Assembly (NCBI GenBank): GCA_902599405.1
Contig: CACKFO010000001.1
Coordinates: 62,001-126,000 of the forward strand
DNA length: 64,000 nt
Direction of reading: 5' to 3'
From: an uncultured Alphaproteobacteria bacterium
Lineage (GTDB): Bacteria > Pseudomonadota > Alphaproteobacteria > HIMB59
The notes under the pieces were generated by a model. It saw nothing but the letters and a program-made list of their open reading frames with translations. It was not told where the DNA came from and searched no databases. The position numbers were made by a program, and so were the translations under genes. Below, piece after piece: positions 18,582 through 28,467 of the stretch (positions are counted from its first letter, which is position 1; every line of letters begins with the position of its first letter).

Positions 18582-19052
18582 TTAGATTAAATTTCCAATT
18601 TCTTTTATTTGATCGATATTTAATAAGTTGTTTTGCTTATAATTTTGAACTAGTGCAAGACATCTTTTTTTAAGAACATTGAATACTTTTAAAAATTCTA
18701 TCTCAGCTTCCTCTTCAGTGCCTTTAAATTTTGCAGGATCAGCTACACCCCAATGTGCCTTTAATGTATTTTTGAGATACAGGGGGCAAGTTTCTCCAGC
18801 TGCATTATCACACACAGTAATAACCAAATCAAAATTAATATCTGAAAAATCATTCCATGATTGACTTTTAAAATTGTCTAGGAAAATTTTATTTTTTTCT
18901 AATGTTTTGATACTTAATGGATGCACATATCCTGCAGGGTGGCTTCCTGCACTATAAGCATTAAAAAATTCTTTCCCATAATGGTTTAAAAGCCCCTCTG
19001 TTATAATTGATCGACAAGAGTTACCTGTACAAAGTACAAGAATTTTAATCAT
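18582..19052 (-). CDS. arsC: Arsenate reductase, low-molecular-weight phosphatase type
   Basis: Reduces arsenate to arsenite through a cysteine cascade in the LMW tyrosine phosphatase fold. The P-loop is Cys8 in LCTGNSCRS, and the redox pair Cys81 and Cys89 appear in VITVCDNAAGETCP, matching thioredoxin-coupled ArsC of the Staphylococcus type. At 156 residues it is slightly long at the C terminus. It starts 1 bp after phoB, as the last gene of the pst/pho run. This makes sense because the high-affinity phosphate transporter also admits arsenate. No arsenite exporter is in the window. Confidence 0.9.
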   Translation of the reverse strand: MIKILVLCTGNSCRSIITEGLLNHYGKEFFNAYSAGSHPAGYVHPLSIKTLEKNKIFLDNFKSQSWNDFSDINFDLVITVCDNAAGETCPLYLKNTLKAHWGVADPAKFKGTEEEAEIEFLKVFNVLKKRCLALVQNYKQNNLLNIDQIKEIGNLI

Positions 19053-19053
19053 T

Positions 19054-19743
19054 TTAATTTTCTGAATCGATAGAGTAGCCAGCGGATCTAACTGTTCGAA
19101 TGAAATCTTTTTCTCCTGTTAAATTCAGCTCTTTTCTGAGTCTTCTTATGTGAACATCAACTGTTCTAGGTTCAACGTAAGCGTCATTTAACCAAACATT
19201 ATCCAATAGTTGCTGCCTAGAATAGACTCTACCTTTATTTTCAATAAAAAATTTTAAAAGATTAAATTCAGTCGGTCCTAAATTTAATTTTCTCTCACCC
19301 CTTGTTACCCTTCTGTTGGTGAGATTAATGTTTATATCATGAAACTTGAGTGAGTCGTTCTCTTCTCTTGCTTTTGTTCTTTTAAGTAATGATTTAATTC
19401 TAGCAAGGATCTCACTTGGAAGAAAAGGTTTGGTTACATAATCCTCTACACCTAATTCAAAACCTCTAATTTTATCATCTTCTTGACCTTTAGCTGTTAA
19501 CATTATAATTGGAATTTTTTTTAGATTATCTTTTCTTTTAATTCTCTTTAAAACTTCAATGCCCGATATATTTGGTAGCATCCAATCTAATAAAATTAAA
19601 TCAGGCAGCCAATGTTCGATCTCTTGGATTGCAGATTCTCCGTCGTATGAAAATTTTATTTGGTAGTTTTGTTGTTCTAAATGAAATCCAATTAATTCTG
19701 AGATTGGTTTTTCATCCTCTACAACTAAAATCTTGTCTGTCAT
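19054..19743 (-). CDS. phoB: Phosphate regulon response regulator PhoB
   Basis: An OmpR-family response regulator, 229 residues. The receiver domain (1-120) has phospho-acceptor Asp53 in LILLDWMLPN and the conserved Lys in DYVTKPFLP; the winged-helix DNA-binding domain (about 130-227) includes TEFNLLKFFIENKGRVYSR-type and VDVHIRRLRKEL blocks. Phosphorylated by PhoR, it binds Pho boxes, most likely the 17-bp sites described here. It overlaps phoU by 4 bp and lies downstream of the pst genes, the usual alphaproteobacterial layout. Confidence 0.95.
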   Translation of the reverse strand: MTDKILVVEDEKPISELIGFHLEQQNYQIKFSYDGESAIQEIEHWLPDLILLDWMLPNISGIEVLKRIKRKDNLKKIPIIMLTAKGQEDDKIRGFELGVEDYVTKPFLPSEILARIKSLLKRTKAREENDSLKFHDININLTNRRVTRGERKLNLGPTEFNLLKFFIENKGRVYSRQQLLDNVWLNDAYVEPRTVDVHIRRLRKELNLTGEKDFIRTVRSAGYSIDSEN

Positions 19744-20423
19744 TCAAAATCAGATTTTTTTAAATCAATATAATGACCTGTAATGTTAAAAATGACCTCT
19801 TCAGCTATGTTAGTAGCATGATCACCTATTCTTTCTAAGGACTTTGCAATTAAAATTGGCTTAGTGCCTTCATCAACAACACTTGTTTCTTTATTGTGCA
19901 TTCTTTCTATTAAATCAGATAATAAAGATTTGTACTGCCTGTCAATTTCTGCATCTTGATTCCATGAGATCCTTGCCTGTACCTCATCTTTTTTAAAAAA
20001 ACTCTCAAGTGTTTGATTAACCATTTTTTGGACACCTTTACCTAAATTATGCATTTGGTCCGTTAAATCCTCGTCAAATGAAGAAGAAATTGAAATAGCT
20101 CTTTTTGCTAAATTTCTAGAGTGATCTCCCATTCTCTCAAGCTCTTTTGAAACTTTGAGGGCAGTGAAAACTAGTCTTAAATCACTGGCAACGGGTCTAT
20201 GTAAAGTCATAATTTCGAAACTTAAATCCCTAACATCTCTTTCCACTTCATCAACTTGTTCATCAAGATTCTGTGTTGTCTGTGCATCAGATGAGTCTTT
20301 AGATTTAATAACATTTACTGCAATTTCAATTTGTTTCTCAACAATATTACTCATTTTAATTAAATTATCTGTAAGATGATTTAACTTTTGTTCAAAGTTT
20401 TTATCTGTGTGTGCTGTTTCCAT
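19740..20423 (-). CDS. phoU: Phosphate transport system regulator PhoU
   Basis: A negative regulator that links PstSCAB to PhoR and prevents excess phosphate uptake. It consists of two PhoU three-helix bundles (about 10-110 and 115-215); metal-binding ExxxD-type positions such as ELERMGDHSRNL and SLERIGDHATNI mark each repeat. The ATG at 20423 (METAHTDKN), just after the pstB stop and preceded by GGAAGG, is preferred over a TTG at 20432. Length is then 227 residues. It sits between pstB and phoB and overlaps phoB by 4 bp. Confidence 0.94.
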   Translation of the reverse strand: METAHTDKNFEQKLNHLTDNLIKMSNIVEKQIEIAVNVIKSKDSSDAQTTQNLDEQVDEVERDVRDLSFEIMTLHRPVASDLRLVFTALKVSKELERMGDHSRNLAKRAISISSSFDEDLTDQMHNLGKGVQKMVNQTLESFFKKDEVQARISWNQDAEIDRQYKSLLSDLIERMHNKETSVVDEGTKPILIAKSLERIGDHATNIAEEVIFNITGHYIDLKKSDFE

Positions 20424-20424
20424 T

Positions 20425-21201
20425 TTAACCAAACCTTCCAGTTATGTAGTCATTTGTTTGTTCTTTATCAGGTTTTGTAAATATCTTACCAGTTTCTCCA
20501 TATTCGACAAGGTTACCTAAATGAAAAAACGCAGTTTTAGATGATACTCGTGATGCTTGAGACATAGAATGAGTTACTATAATAATTGTGTAATTTTCTT
20601 TCAATTCGTTAATTAAATCTTCTATTTTTGCGGTTGCTATTGGATCTAATGCAGAACAAGGTTCGTCCATCAAAATGATTTCCGGTCTTATAGCAATCGC
20701 TCTTGCAATGCACAATCTTTGCTGTTGTCCTCCTGATAAACCGGTAGCAATATCATCCATTCTATCTTTTACCTCTTCATAAAGACCCGCTCTGTGAAGT
20801 GAGTCTTTTACTATTTCATCTAATTCATTTTGAGAAGAAGCAATACCATGAATTTTTGGTCCGTAGGCAACATTATCATAAATAGTTTTTGGAAAAGGAT
20901 TGGGTTTTTGAAAAACCATTCCAACTTTTTCGCGAAGAGTTTCTACCTGTATATCAGGGCTATATATATCAACATTGCCATTCAACAAAAACTTACCTTT
21001 AACATTACAAATATCTATTACATCATTCATACGGTTTAAACATCGCAAAAATGTCGACTTACCACAACCTGAGGGTCCTATAAGAGAAGTTACTTCATTT
21101 TTTGGAAAATTAAGAGCAACGTTATTGATTGCCATTTTTTTTCCATAGTGGACATATACCTCACTTGTTTGCAAAGCATAATTGCTGTTTTGATCTACCA
21201 T
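20425..21201 (-). CDS. pstB: Phosphate ABC transporter ATP-binding protein PstB
   Basis: The ATPase of the high-affinity phosphate importer. Walker A is [21 protein letters not shown], the Q-loop [20 protein letters not shown] is PstB-typical, the signature is [16 protein letters not shown] and Walker B is [12 protein letters not shown]. At 258 residues it is of normal length. It overlaps pstA by 7 bp and is followed directly by phoU. Confidence 0.97.
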   Translation of the reverse strand: MVDQNSNYALQTSEVYVHYGKKMAINNVALNFPKNEVTSLIGPSGCGKSTFLRCLNRMNDVIDICNVKGKFLLNGNVDIYSPDIQVETLREKVGMVFQKPNPFPKTIYDNVAYGPKIHGIASSQNELDEIVKDSLHRAGLYEEVKDRMDDIATGLSGGQQQRLCIARAIAIRPEIILMDEPCSALDPIATAKIEDLINELKENYTIIIVTHSMSQASRVSSKTAFFHLGNLVEYGETGKIFTKPDKEQTNDYITGRFG

Positions 21202-22445
21202 TTCACCTCCAATTTTCTTCTTACCAACACTGCCACAGTATTCATTATAATCAAAAAAGATAAAAGTAGCATTATTCCTGCAGATGTTTTTTCGAGGAAA
21301 CCTCTTTCAGCGCTCTCAGACCATAGATATATTTGTGAAGGAAGACCAGTGGCAGGGTCGAATGCCCCTCCCGGTATTTCCATCACAAAAGCAACCATAC
21401 CTACCAATAATAAAGGGGCTGTCTCACCCAAAGCTTGTGCCATTCCAATAATTGTTCCAGTAAGAGTACCTGGCAAAGATAAAGGGATTACATGATGAAA
21501 TACAGTTTGCATTTTAGTAGCCCCCACAGCAAGTGCTCCCTCTCTAATTGAAGGGGGGACGCCTCTGAGCGATGCCCTAGATGCTATAATAATTGTTGGT
21601 AAAGTCATAAAACCTAAAACTAATCCTCCAACTAAAGGGACTTGATATGGCATCCCAAAAACTCCAATTAGCATACCTAAGCCTAAAAGTCCGTAAACAA
21701 TAGAGGGAACCGCCGCAAGGTTATTTATATTTACTTCAATAATGTCAGTTATTTTTCCTGGTTTAACAAATTCCTCTAAGTACACAGAAGCCAAAAGTCC
21801 GATTGGAAAAGCAAAACTAAAACAGATCAATAAAGCATAAAAAGACCCCATAAGTGCTCCAAGTATTCCGGCTGTTTCTGGATCTCTTGAGTCTCCATTT
21901 GTGAAAAACCAAAAATTGAATGTCTTAGACATTTTACCTTTGGAGTCTAAAGAGTCTAAGATAGAAAGTTGATAATCATTTATTTTTCGTTGTGCTTCGG
22001 GAACATTTCTTGGATAGTTTCCTTTGACAATTTGGTCAAGATCTGATGAGGCAGATATATCTAAATTGACAGTTTTTCCAATTACATTTGGATTGTTTGC
22101 AATATAATCTCTCAGCTGATAATCAAATTTTCTTGTGTACATTTCTCTGACTTTAATAAAATTTTCTTCATCTAATCCAGGATGGTTTTGGTTAATCACT
22201 TGATCAGCAAGATCAACATAAGATGCTTTCATTATTTCTTTTTTGGAGGAGTTACTAGAAACCTCTATAAAATTTGGGTCAAAATAAACATCAGCATTAA
22301 TAGTTGTTCTAACAAAAGCACCACTGCCGGTAGAAAAAATTTTATACATTAAAATAAGCACGAAGAACAAAGAGAGAGTCATCGCAAACATTCCATAAAA
22401 TTTGAAACGTTTCTCTGCTGCAAGTCTCTTTTCTAAACTACTCAT
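21195..22445 (-). CDS. pstA: Phosphate ABC transporter permease PstA
   Basis: A transmembrane subunit of the phosphate importer. The 416 residues are longer than the E. coli protein because of an N-terminal periplasmic insert between the first helix (about 16-38) and the core permease (about 190-410), an arrangement known in alphaproteobacteria. The coupling-loop region reads [22 protein letters not shown], with the EAA-type glycine. It overlaps pstC by 8 bp and pstB by 7 bp. Confidence 0.94.
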   Translation of the reverse strand: MSSLEKRLAAEKRFKFYGMFAMTLSLFFVLILMYKIFSTGSGAFVRTTINADVYFDPNFIEVSSNSSKKEIMKASYVDLADQVINQNHPGLDEENFIKVREMYTRKFDYQLRDYIANNPNVIGKTVNLDISASSDLDQIVKGNYPRNVPEAQRKINDYQLSILDSLDSKGKMSKTFNFWFFTNGDSRDPETAGILGALMGSFYALLICFSFAFPIGLLASVYLEEFVKPGKITDIIEVNINNLAAVPSIVYGLLGLGMLIGVFGMPYQVPLVGGLVLGFMTLPTIIIASRASLRGVPPSIREGALAVGATKMQTVFHHVIPLSLPGTLTGTIIGMAQALGETAPLLLVGMVAFVMEIPGGAFDPATGLPSQIYLWSESAERGFLEKTSAGIMLLLSFLIIMNTVAVLVRRKLEVKW

Positions 22446-23874
22446 ATTTTTCTCTGTACTTTTTTACTATTGTTATAGCAGCAATATTAAGAATTAATGT
22501 CATTACAAATAAAGTTAGGCCTAAAGCAAAAGCAACTAAGGTTTTTGGATTATCAAACTCGACATCTCCTATCAAACTTGTAACAATCTGTGTTGTTATT
22601 GTAGTCGCTGGCTCCAAGGGATTAAAAGTAAGATTTGCTCTTAGGCTGGCGGCCATAACGACAATCATTGTCTCACCTATTGCCCTAGATATAGCTAATA
22701 AAAATGAGCCCATTATTCCAGCTAGAGCTGCTGGTAAAATTACTTTTTTAATAGTTTCTGATTTAGTTGCTCCAATTGCATAAGAACCCTCTCTTAAAGA
22801 TTGAGGAACTGCTTTTATGACATCGTCACTAAGAGAGGAAACAAAAGGTATGATCATAACACCCATCGCTAAACCTGCAGCTAGAGCACTTTCAGCGGAC
22901 ACCGGTAATCCAACGCCTTCACCGACATCTTTTATGAAAGGTGCCAGTGATAAAGCAGCAAAAAATCCATAAACAACTGTGGGTATGCCAGCAAGAATTT
23001 CAATTATTGGTTTAGCTATATCTCTTACTTTTGATGACGCATACTCTGCTAAATAAATTGCTGTTAGCAGTCCTAAAGGAACAGCGACTAACATGGCAAC
23101 AGATGCAATTAAAAGCGTTCCGGTAAGCAAAGGTACAAAACCAAAAGCCTCTTTTAAAGCCTCTTGATCGAAGCCTTCTGATGCATTGATAACAAAAGCT
23201 CTATTGGGATTCCATGCCGTATTAAAGAAAAAGTCCATAAAATTTACGTACCGAAAAAAATTAATGGCCTCGAAAACAAGAGAAAAGAAGATTCCAAAAG
23301 TAATGAATATTGCAATATAAGAACTGCCCTTGATAACATATGAAATTATTTTCTCAACAATTGGCTGTGCATTTAGTTTTCCTGATATTGATTTCGTAGC
23401 CAAAAATCCTAAAAGCACAGGTAGAATAATAAATAGAGTTAAATTCGACCATCCGTAGATCTTGTCAAAATTTGCTAAATTTTTTGCTGCAATTATCTCA
23501 CTCTCACTGGCCATTTTTAAAATTGATTTATCGCCTACGGTCAAATCAATTTCTGATAAATTAACAATCATAGATAGGTTGCTAATCTTATTCATAATTA
23601 AACCGAATTTTCCAGAGCTCCATGTAGCTACATCTGGAAATAACACAGGGGACATTACAAACATCTCTTGAAAGTTTGATTTAAAAATAAGTAAAAAGAA
23701 CCAAATAATTATTGCTGGAAAAAAAACTAAAAGGACAACGTAATATCCATAATAATCTGGAAGAGAGGAAAGATTTTCATTTTTTTTAAATTTTAGGCTT
23801 AATGCTCTTTTTTTACCATAGAAGTAAAAAGAGTAAGAAAGTATAAAAACAAAAACAAGTGATAAATAAAGCAT
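22438..23874 (-). CDS. pstC: Phosphate ABC transporter permease PstC
   Basis: Partner permease of PstA. The 478 residues include an extra N-terminal membrane region (helices near 1-15, 45-65, 145-165 and 185-205) before the conserved six-helix core. The coupling loop is PQSLREGSYAIGATKSETI near residue 370. It begins 80 bp after pstS, beyond a strong hairpin that may lower expression of pstCAB relative to pstS. Confidence 0.94.
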   Translation of the reverse strand: MLYLSLVFVFILSYSFYFYGKKRALSLKFKKNENLSSLPDYYGYYVVLLVFFPAIIIWFFLLIFKSNFQEMFVMSPVLFPDVATWSSGKFGLIMNKISNLSMIVNLSEIDLTVGDKSILKMASESEIIAAKNLANFDKIYGWSNLTLFIILPVLLGFLATKSISGKLNAQPIVEKIISYVIKGSSYIAIFITFGIFFSLVFEAINFFRYVNFMDFFFNTAWNPNRAFVINASEGFDQEALKEAFGFVPLLTGTLLIASVAMLVAVPLGLLTAIYLAEYASSKVRDIAKPIIEILAGIPTVVYGFFAALSLAPFIKDVGEGVGLPVSAESALAAGLAMGVMIIPFVSSLSDDVIKAVPQSLREGSYAIGATKSETIKKVILPAALAGIMGSFLLAISRAIGETMIVVMAASLRANLTFNPLEPATTITTQIVTSLIGDVEFDNPKTLVAFALGLTLFVMTLILNIAAITIVKKYREKYE

Positions 23875-23906
23875 ACTGTCCTATTCCTCTATAAACTGAT
23901 TTTGTC

Positions 23907-23932
23907 TTAGGGGCAAGAAATCTTGCCCCTAA
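23907..23932. terminator. Hairpin between pstS and pstC
   Basis: TTAGGGGCAAG and CTTGCCCCTAA are perfect 11-base arms around an AAAT loop. On the minus (transcribed) strand no T-run follows, so full termination is unlikely. A stable stem placed after the binding-protein gene commonly protects its mRNA or partly stops transcription, raising the ratio of PstS to membrane subunits. Confidence 0.75.
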
Positions 23933-23954
23933 AAATAAGATAATTAATTAATGC

Positions 23955-25031
23955 TTACTTACAAAGTCCGCTTGAAAAAGCGTAACCAGCATCTTTTAAT
24001 GGATGTTTTTTTTCAGCACATGCTGCAATATCAAATCCCATTGCATCTAAGCTGTCAGTAACGTTTCTTACTCTATTGATAAGGTCTGGTACCATAGGTG
24101 CAGCACCAATTTTTGTTAGGTAACCGTTATCACCAATTGCTTCATCACTTACCATCATTTGTGCAAACTCCTGAATGCCAGGTACAACCCCGATGTGATC
24201 TGCTTTTAAGTATATGAAAAGAGGTCTTGCCATTGGATACTCATAAGTTGCAATAGATTCAGCAGATGGTACTACTCCCTCAACAGTAGATGGTTGTAAT
24301 TTATCTCCGTTGTCTTTTAGATAAGAATAACCAAAGTAACCAAAACGTTCTGGATCCTCAACTAGTTTTTGAACAATAAGAGTGTCATTCTCACCCATCT
24401 CGATGATTTTTCCATCTTCTCTGTAATCAGTACATCCATCGTCACTGCCAGTAACTGCTTCTAATGTACATCCAGCTTCCATTACTTTACCATCAAATGC
24501 ATCTCTTGTTCCTGAGGTTGGAGGAGCTACTAATACTTCAATTTTATATGCTGGAAGGCTTGGGTTAATTTCGTTCCAAGTTTGATATGGATTTTCGACC
24601 ACTTCACCATCAACAACAACTTTTGCAGCCATAGCTGTAAAGATTTCTTCTCTTGTTAGAGAAAAAGGTTCTGCTTCGTTGGAGTGAGAAAAAGTAATAC
24701 CGTCATTAGCCCACATCACTTCAATTACGTTTGTTACACCGGCTTCAAGACATAATTTAGCTTCTTTAGCTTTCATTGGTCGTGACGCTCCAGTAATATC
24801 TGGAAATTCAACTCCCACACCAGCACAAAATGCTTTCATTCCACCACCAGTTCCAATTGGGTTGTAAGTGGGGGTTTTAAAACCTGACTCGCCGAGTCTT
24901 TGTGCGTTTACTGTTCCATATGGGTATACTGTTGATGAGCCAACAATATTAATTTGATCTCTTGCAAAAGTTTCAGCAGAGAAAAGTACGCTTACTGCTA
25001 GAGCAAGAAAAGTTAACATAGATTTTTTCAT
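23955..25031 (-). CDS. pstS: Periplasmic phosphate-binding protein PstS
   Basis: The substrate-binding subunit that captures orthophosphate in the periplasm. A signal peptide with cleavage after SAETFA (about residue 23) precedes the mature protein. Phosphate-loop features include VGSSTVYPYG near 31, GTGGGMKAF near 62, GASRPMK near 81 and SGTRDAF near 180. At 358 residues it is close to other marine PstS proteins. It starts 72 bp downstream of the Pho-box candidate and is the first gene of the pst operon. Confidence 0.95.
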   Translation of the reverse strand: MKKSMLTFLALAVSVLFSAETFARDQINIVGSSTVYPYGTVNAQRLGESGFKTPTYNPIGTGGGMKAFCAGVGVEFPDITGASRPMKAKEAKLCLEAGVTNVIEVMWANDGITFSHSNEAEPFSLTREEIFTAMAAKVVVDGEVVENPYQTWNEINPSLPAYKIEVLVAPPTSGTRDAFDGKVMEAGCTLEAVTGSDDGCTDYREDGKIIEMGENDTLIVQKLVEDPERFGYFGYSYLKDNGDKLQPSTVEGVVPSAESIATYEYPMARPLFIYLKADHIGVVPGIQEFAQMMVSDEAIGDNGYLTKIGAAPMVPDLINRVRNVTDSLDAMGFDIAACAEKKHPLKDAGYAFSSGLCK

Positions 25032-25091
25032 AGTTAAGTTCCTTTATGTTGTTTAAATTGAGCTAAAAATATCCATTAGAAGTAAATCTTA

Positions 25092-25119
25092 TGTTACAAA
25101 TATGTTAAAGTTTTATTAA
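25092..25119 (-). promoter_or_regulatory. Candidate Pho box and promoter before pstS
   Basis: The 17-bp motif TTAATAAAACTTTAACA (25103-25119) is followed on the minus strand by a further half-site TGTAACA (25092-25098), giving an 11-bp repeat period as expected for PhoB dimers. CATAAG or TCTAAT further downstream are -10 candidates. The box overlaps the last codons of phoR, so pstS has its own promoter inside the run. This copy is the strongest of the three because pstS is the classical PhoB target. Confidence 0.7.
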
Positions 25120-26381
25120 GCATGCTTTGGAATTGTGATTAAAAACTCTGAGCCTTTTCCAACTTCACTTTTTATGTCAATAAAACCCATGTTTTTATTC
25201 AAAATATGTTTCACAATTGAAAGGCCTAATCCAGTACCACCAACCTCTTTGGATCGAGCACTGTCCACTCTGTAAAATCTCTCGGTAAGCCTTGAGATGT
25301 GCTCTTCTGCAATGCCTATGCCATTATCCTTGAAGGAAATTTCGACATATTCAGTCATATTACTAGTATTCATTTTTTCACGAGCTTTAATTAAAATTTT
25401 AGCACCATCTTTTGAATATTTAACAGCGTTGTTAACGATATTGACAACCACTTGAATAAATTCTTCATGAGGACATCCAACTAAAAGAGATTGGTCTAAA
25501 TTAATATCAACATTTATTTTTTTCTTTAAAATTTTTGACTCCAATGAGTTTATTCCAATTTTAACGGTATTTAATAAATTACAAAATTGGTCATTCTCAT
25601 TAGTTTTTTTATTCTCGATGGAACTTAAACTTAATAGATCATCAATCAAAGAGTTCATTCGATTTGACTGATCTTGAATAATTGAAATAAATTTTTTTTT
25701 ATTTTTTTCATCGTCAACAGTTAAAAGTGTTTCTAAATATCCTATTATTGAAGAGAGTGGAGTTTTTAATTCGTGACTTACATTAGCTACGAAGTCAGTT
25801 CTTACCATCTCAAGATTTTTAATTGCAGTAATTTCTTTAAAAGCAACGCAAAAAAAATCGTTAATTGGAAATCCTGTAACGTCGTAATATCGGTCATTTG
25901 GTATTAATCTGTTCCACTCAAAAATTTTTTTTGATTTAGTTTTAAGTGCGTTACTTAGATTTTCAGACAAAGATAAGTCTCTTAAACCTATTTTAAGGTT
26001 ATCTGCATTTTCTAAATTAAATGTCTCTTTGAAATTATTATTAACGAATATGATATTATAATCGTAATCTATAATAACTATTGAGAGGTCTAAGGAGTTA
26101 AGAATGTCTTGATACTCCAAACTTTGTTTGTCACCAACTTCGATGCGTCTTTCTTTGTCTAAAAGAGTCTCTTCTAAAATATTTCGGACTTTTGTAAATA
26201 ACATATTGTCAGATTTTCTTAGGTCAAAAGTTTTTTTTTCAAGATAGCTCTCAAAGAAATAATAAGAAATGAAATAAACTAAACTCTGAGAAATAATTGA
26301 TATTAAAAAAATATTAATTGAAGTACTAAAAAACAAAAATAGGTTTAAGGAAAGAACAGCAATAGAAAATACAAATAACAT
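25116..26381 (-). CDS. phoR: Phosphate regulon sensor kinase PhoR
   Basis: A membrane histidine kinase of 421 residues that senses phosphate status through PstSCAB-PhoU. Two hydrophobic N-terminal segments (about 1-18 and 24-44) are followed by a PAS domain (about 90-190), the HisKA domain with His203 in FVANVSHELKTPLSS, and a HATPase domain with the N box VNIVNNAVKYS and G boxes DNGIGI and GGTGLGLSIVKHI. It begins 1 bp after ppk and ends in the pstS promoter. Confidence 0.94.
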   Translation of the reverse strand: MLFVFSIAVLSLNLFLFFSTSINIFLISIISQSLVYFISYYFFESYLEKKTFDLRKSDNMLFTKVRNILEETLLDKERRIEVGDKQSLEYQDILNSLDLSIVIIDYDYNIIFVNNNFKETFNLENADNLKIGLRDLSLSENLSNALKTKSKKIFEWNRLIPNDRYYDVTGFPINDFFCVAFKEITAIKNLEMVRTDFVANVSHELKTPLSSIIGYLETLLTVDDEKNKKKFISIIQDQSNRMNSLIDDLLSLSSIENKKTNENDQFCNLLNTVKIGINSLESKILKKKINVDINLDQSLLVGCPHEEFIQVVVNIVNNAVKYSKDGAKILIKAREKMNTSNMTEYVEISFKDNGIGIAEEHISRLTERFYRVDSARSKEVGGTGLGLSIVKHILNKNMGFIDIKSEVGKGSEFLITIPKHA

Positions 26382-26382
26382 T

Positions 26383-28467
26383 TTATTGTTTTTCTATTTT
26401 TTTATAGACCTTTTTGGCAGCAGTGCCTCTTCCTGAGAGACTAGGGTTGGTCATAAAATATTTATGTGAGTCTATTTTTAGTTTAGAGTTTATTTTTTGA
26501 TAATTTCCATCTGAGTCGAGTATCCAAGTATTTTGATTATCGTTAATGGCAGTGTACATAATTTGATATAAAATTTGTTCGTGAACAGTTTTGTTATCGA
26601 TAGGAACTAATGTTTCCACGCGCCTGTCAAAATTTCTAGTCATCCAGTCAGCAGATGAAATATAAATTTTTGCTTTTTTACTGGGTAGTTTATTGCCTTT
26701 TCCGAAACAAACTACACGTGAATGCTCTAAAAATCTTCCTACAATACTTTTAACTTCTATGTTTTCTGACATTCCTTTAACACCAGGAACTAAGCAGCAG
26801 ATACCTCTAATTAAACAAGTAATTTTCACTCCTGCTTTAGATGCTTCGTAAAGTTTGTTAATTATTTCTTGATCAACTAAATTATTCATCTTGATCCATA
26901 TGTTAGCTGGCTTTTTAATTTTTGATAAACCTATTTCGTAGTCAATATGTTCGTATAGTTTTTGTCTTAAGTTATATGGAGAGAAAGATATTCGTTTAAA
27001 ATCTTTTGCCATGTTGTAACTACTCATATAATGAAATAATTTTATAGCATCAGATGCTAGATCTTTATTACAAGTAAAAAATGATAGATCTGTATAAACC
27101 TTTGCTGTTTGAGGGTGATAGTTACCAGTACCATAGTGAACGTAATGGACTAAATTTTTTTTTTCTCTTCTAGTAACTAAGGAAACTTTTGCATGAATTT
27201 TTAGATTTAAAAAACCATACACTACTTGAACTCCAGCTTTTTCCAAATTTGATGCCCACTGTAGATTTTTTTCTTCATCAAACCTTGCTTTTAACTCAAC
27301 AACTGCTGTTACAGATTTACCAGCATCAGCAGCACGAATGAGTGCATCAATGATTGGCGATTGATCGCTAGTACGATACAAAGTTTGCTTAATTGCCACA
27401 ACGTTTTTGTCGTTTGATGCTTGATCTAAAAAACTAACAACAACATTAAAAGACTCAAAAGGGTGGTGTACAACTAAATCCTTTTTTTTGATTGCTGCAA
27501 AACAATCACCGCCAAAATCATTTATTCGCTGTGGGAAACGAGGTTTAAATTTTTTATAATTTAAATTCTTGTTTTTTATATTTCCAAAGACTTCTGATAA
27601 TTGGTCGAACCCCAGTAGATCTTCGTATTCAAAAATTTCATTTTCAGATACATTCAACTCGTTAATGATGAATGATTTAAAATTATTATTAAGACTTTTT
27701 TGAACATCTAATCTGATTACCTGTCCTCTTTTTCTTTCCCTGACAAGTTTTTTAAACTCTCTGATAAGATCGTCTGCCTCCTCCAAAACCTCTAAATCAC
27801 TGTCCCTTATTACGCGAAATAGATTTGTATCAATAACATCAAAATCATGGAATACATCCCCAACATAATTGTTAATTATTGACTCTACGGGATAAAAATA
27901 AATACCCTGTTTATCAATAATTTTAAGAAAGCGTTGTTTTAAATCTGATACTCTCATAACTGAGATAAATTCTTTTTTTGATTTTTTATTTTTAATTTTA
28001 GCGATAAGACACAAACTTAAATTTGGTATAAAGGGCAAAGGGTGTGTGCTATCAACTGTAATTGGTGTCAGAATCGAAATAATTTCATTCAAATAATAAT
28101 TTTTTATGTGGGACAAATGTTTTTTTAAAAACTTATCTCTTAAAATATAGATTTTATTTTTTTTTAATTCTTTTTCAATTTGACCATACGATTCATTTTG
28201 CCTTTTAATCAAACCTCTTGTTAATGAGTCAACAATTTTAATTTGATCCTCAATCTTCATTCCATCAAAACTTTTTTTATTAGGAGTGAGTTTTAACTGT
28301 TCAATTAATCCAGCCACTCTTACTGAAAAAAATTCATCTAAGTTTGATGCAGCAATACTTATAAAATTTAGTCGTTCTAAAATTGGGACGTTTTTATCAT
28401 AGGATAATTCATTTACTCTCTCATTAAATTTTAGCCAGGATATTTCTCTATTAAAATACTTATTCAT
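26383..28467 (-). CDS. ppk: Polyphosphate kinase 1
   Basis: Reversibly polymerises ATP gamma-phosphates into inorganic polyphosphate. The 694 residues start with the family NREISWLKFNERVNELS. Conserved histidines of the two phospholipase-D-like domains are in VHYGTGNYHPQTAKVYTDLS and FLEHSRVVCFGKGNK. Its 5-prime end overlaps sixA by 8 bp and phoR follows after 1 bp, so polyphosphate synthesis and phosphate sensing are transcribed together. Confidence 0.96.
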   Translation of the reverse strand: MNKYFNREISWLKFNERVNELSYDKNVPILERLNFISIAASNLDEFFSVRVAGLIEQLKLTPNKKSFDGMKIEDQIKIVDSLTRGLIKRQNESYGQIEKELKKNKIYILRDKFLKKHLSHIKNYYLNEIISILTPITVDSTHPLPFIPNLSLCLIAKIKNKKSKKEFISVMRVSDLKQRFLKIIDKQGIYFYPVESIINNYVGDVFHDFDVIDTNLFRVIRDSDLEVLEEADDLIREFKKLVRERKRGQVIRLDVQKSLNNNFKSFIINELNVSENEIFEYEDLLGFDQLSEVFGNIKNKNLNYKKFKPRFPQRINDFGGDCFAAIKKKDLVVHHPFESFNVVVSFLDQASNDKNVVAIKQTLYRTSDQSPIIDALIRAADAGKSVTAVVELKARFDEEKNLQWASNLEKAGVQVVYGFLNLKIHAKVSLVTRREKKNLVHYVHYGTGNYHPQTAKVYTDLSFFTCNKDLASDAIKLFHYMSSYNMAKDFKRISFSPYNLRQKLYEHIDYEIGLSKIKKPANIWIKMNNLVDQEIINKLYEASKAGVKITCLIRGICCLVPGVKGMSENIEVKSIVGRFLEHSRVVCFGKGNKLPSKKAKIYISSADWMTRNFDRRVETLVPIDNKTVHEQILYQIMYTAINDNQNTWILDSDGNYQKINSKLKIDSHKYFMTNPSLSGRGTAAKKVYKKIEKQ

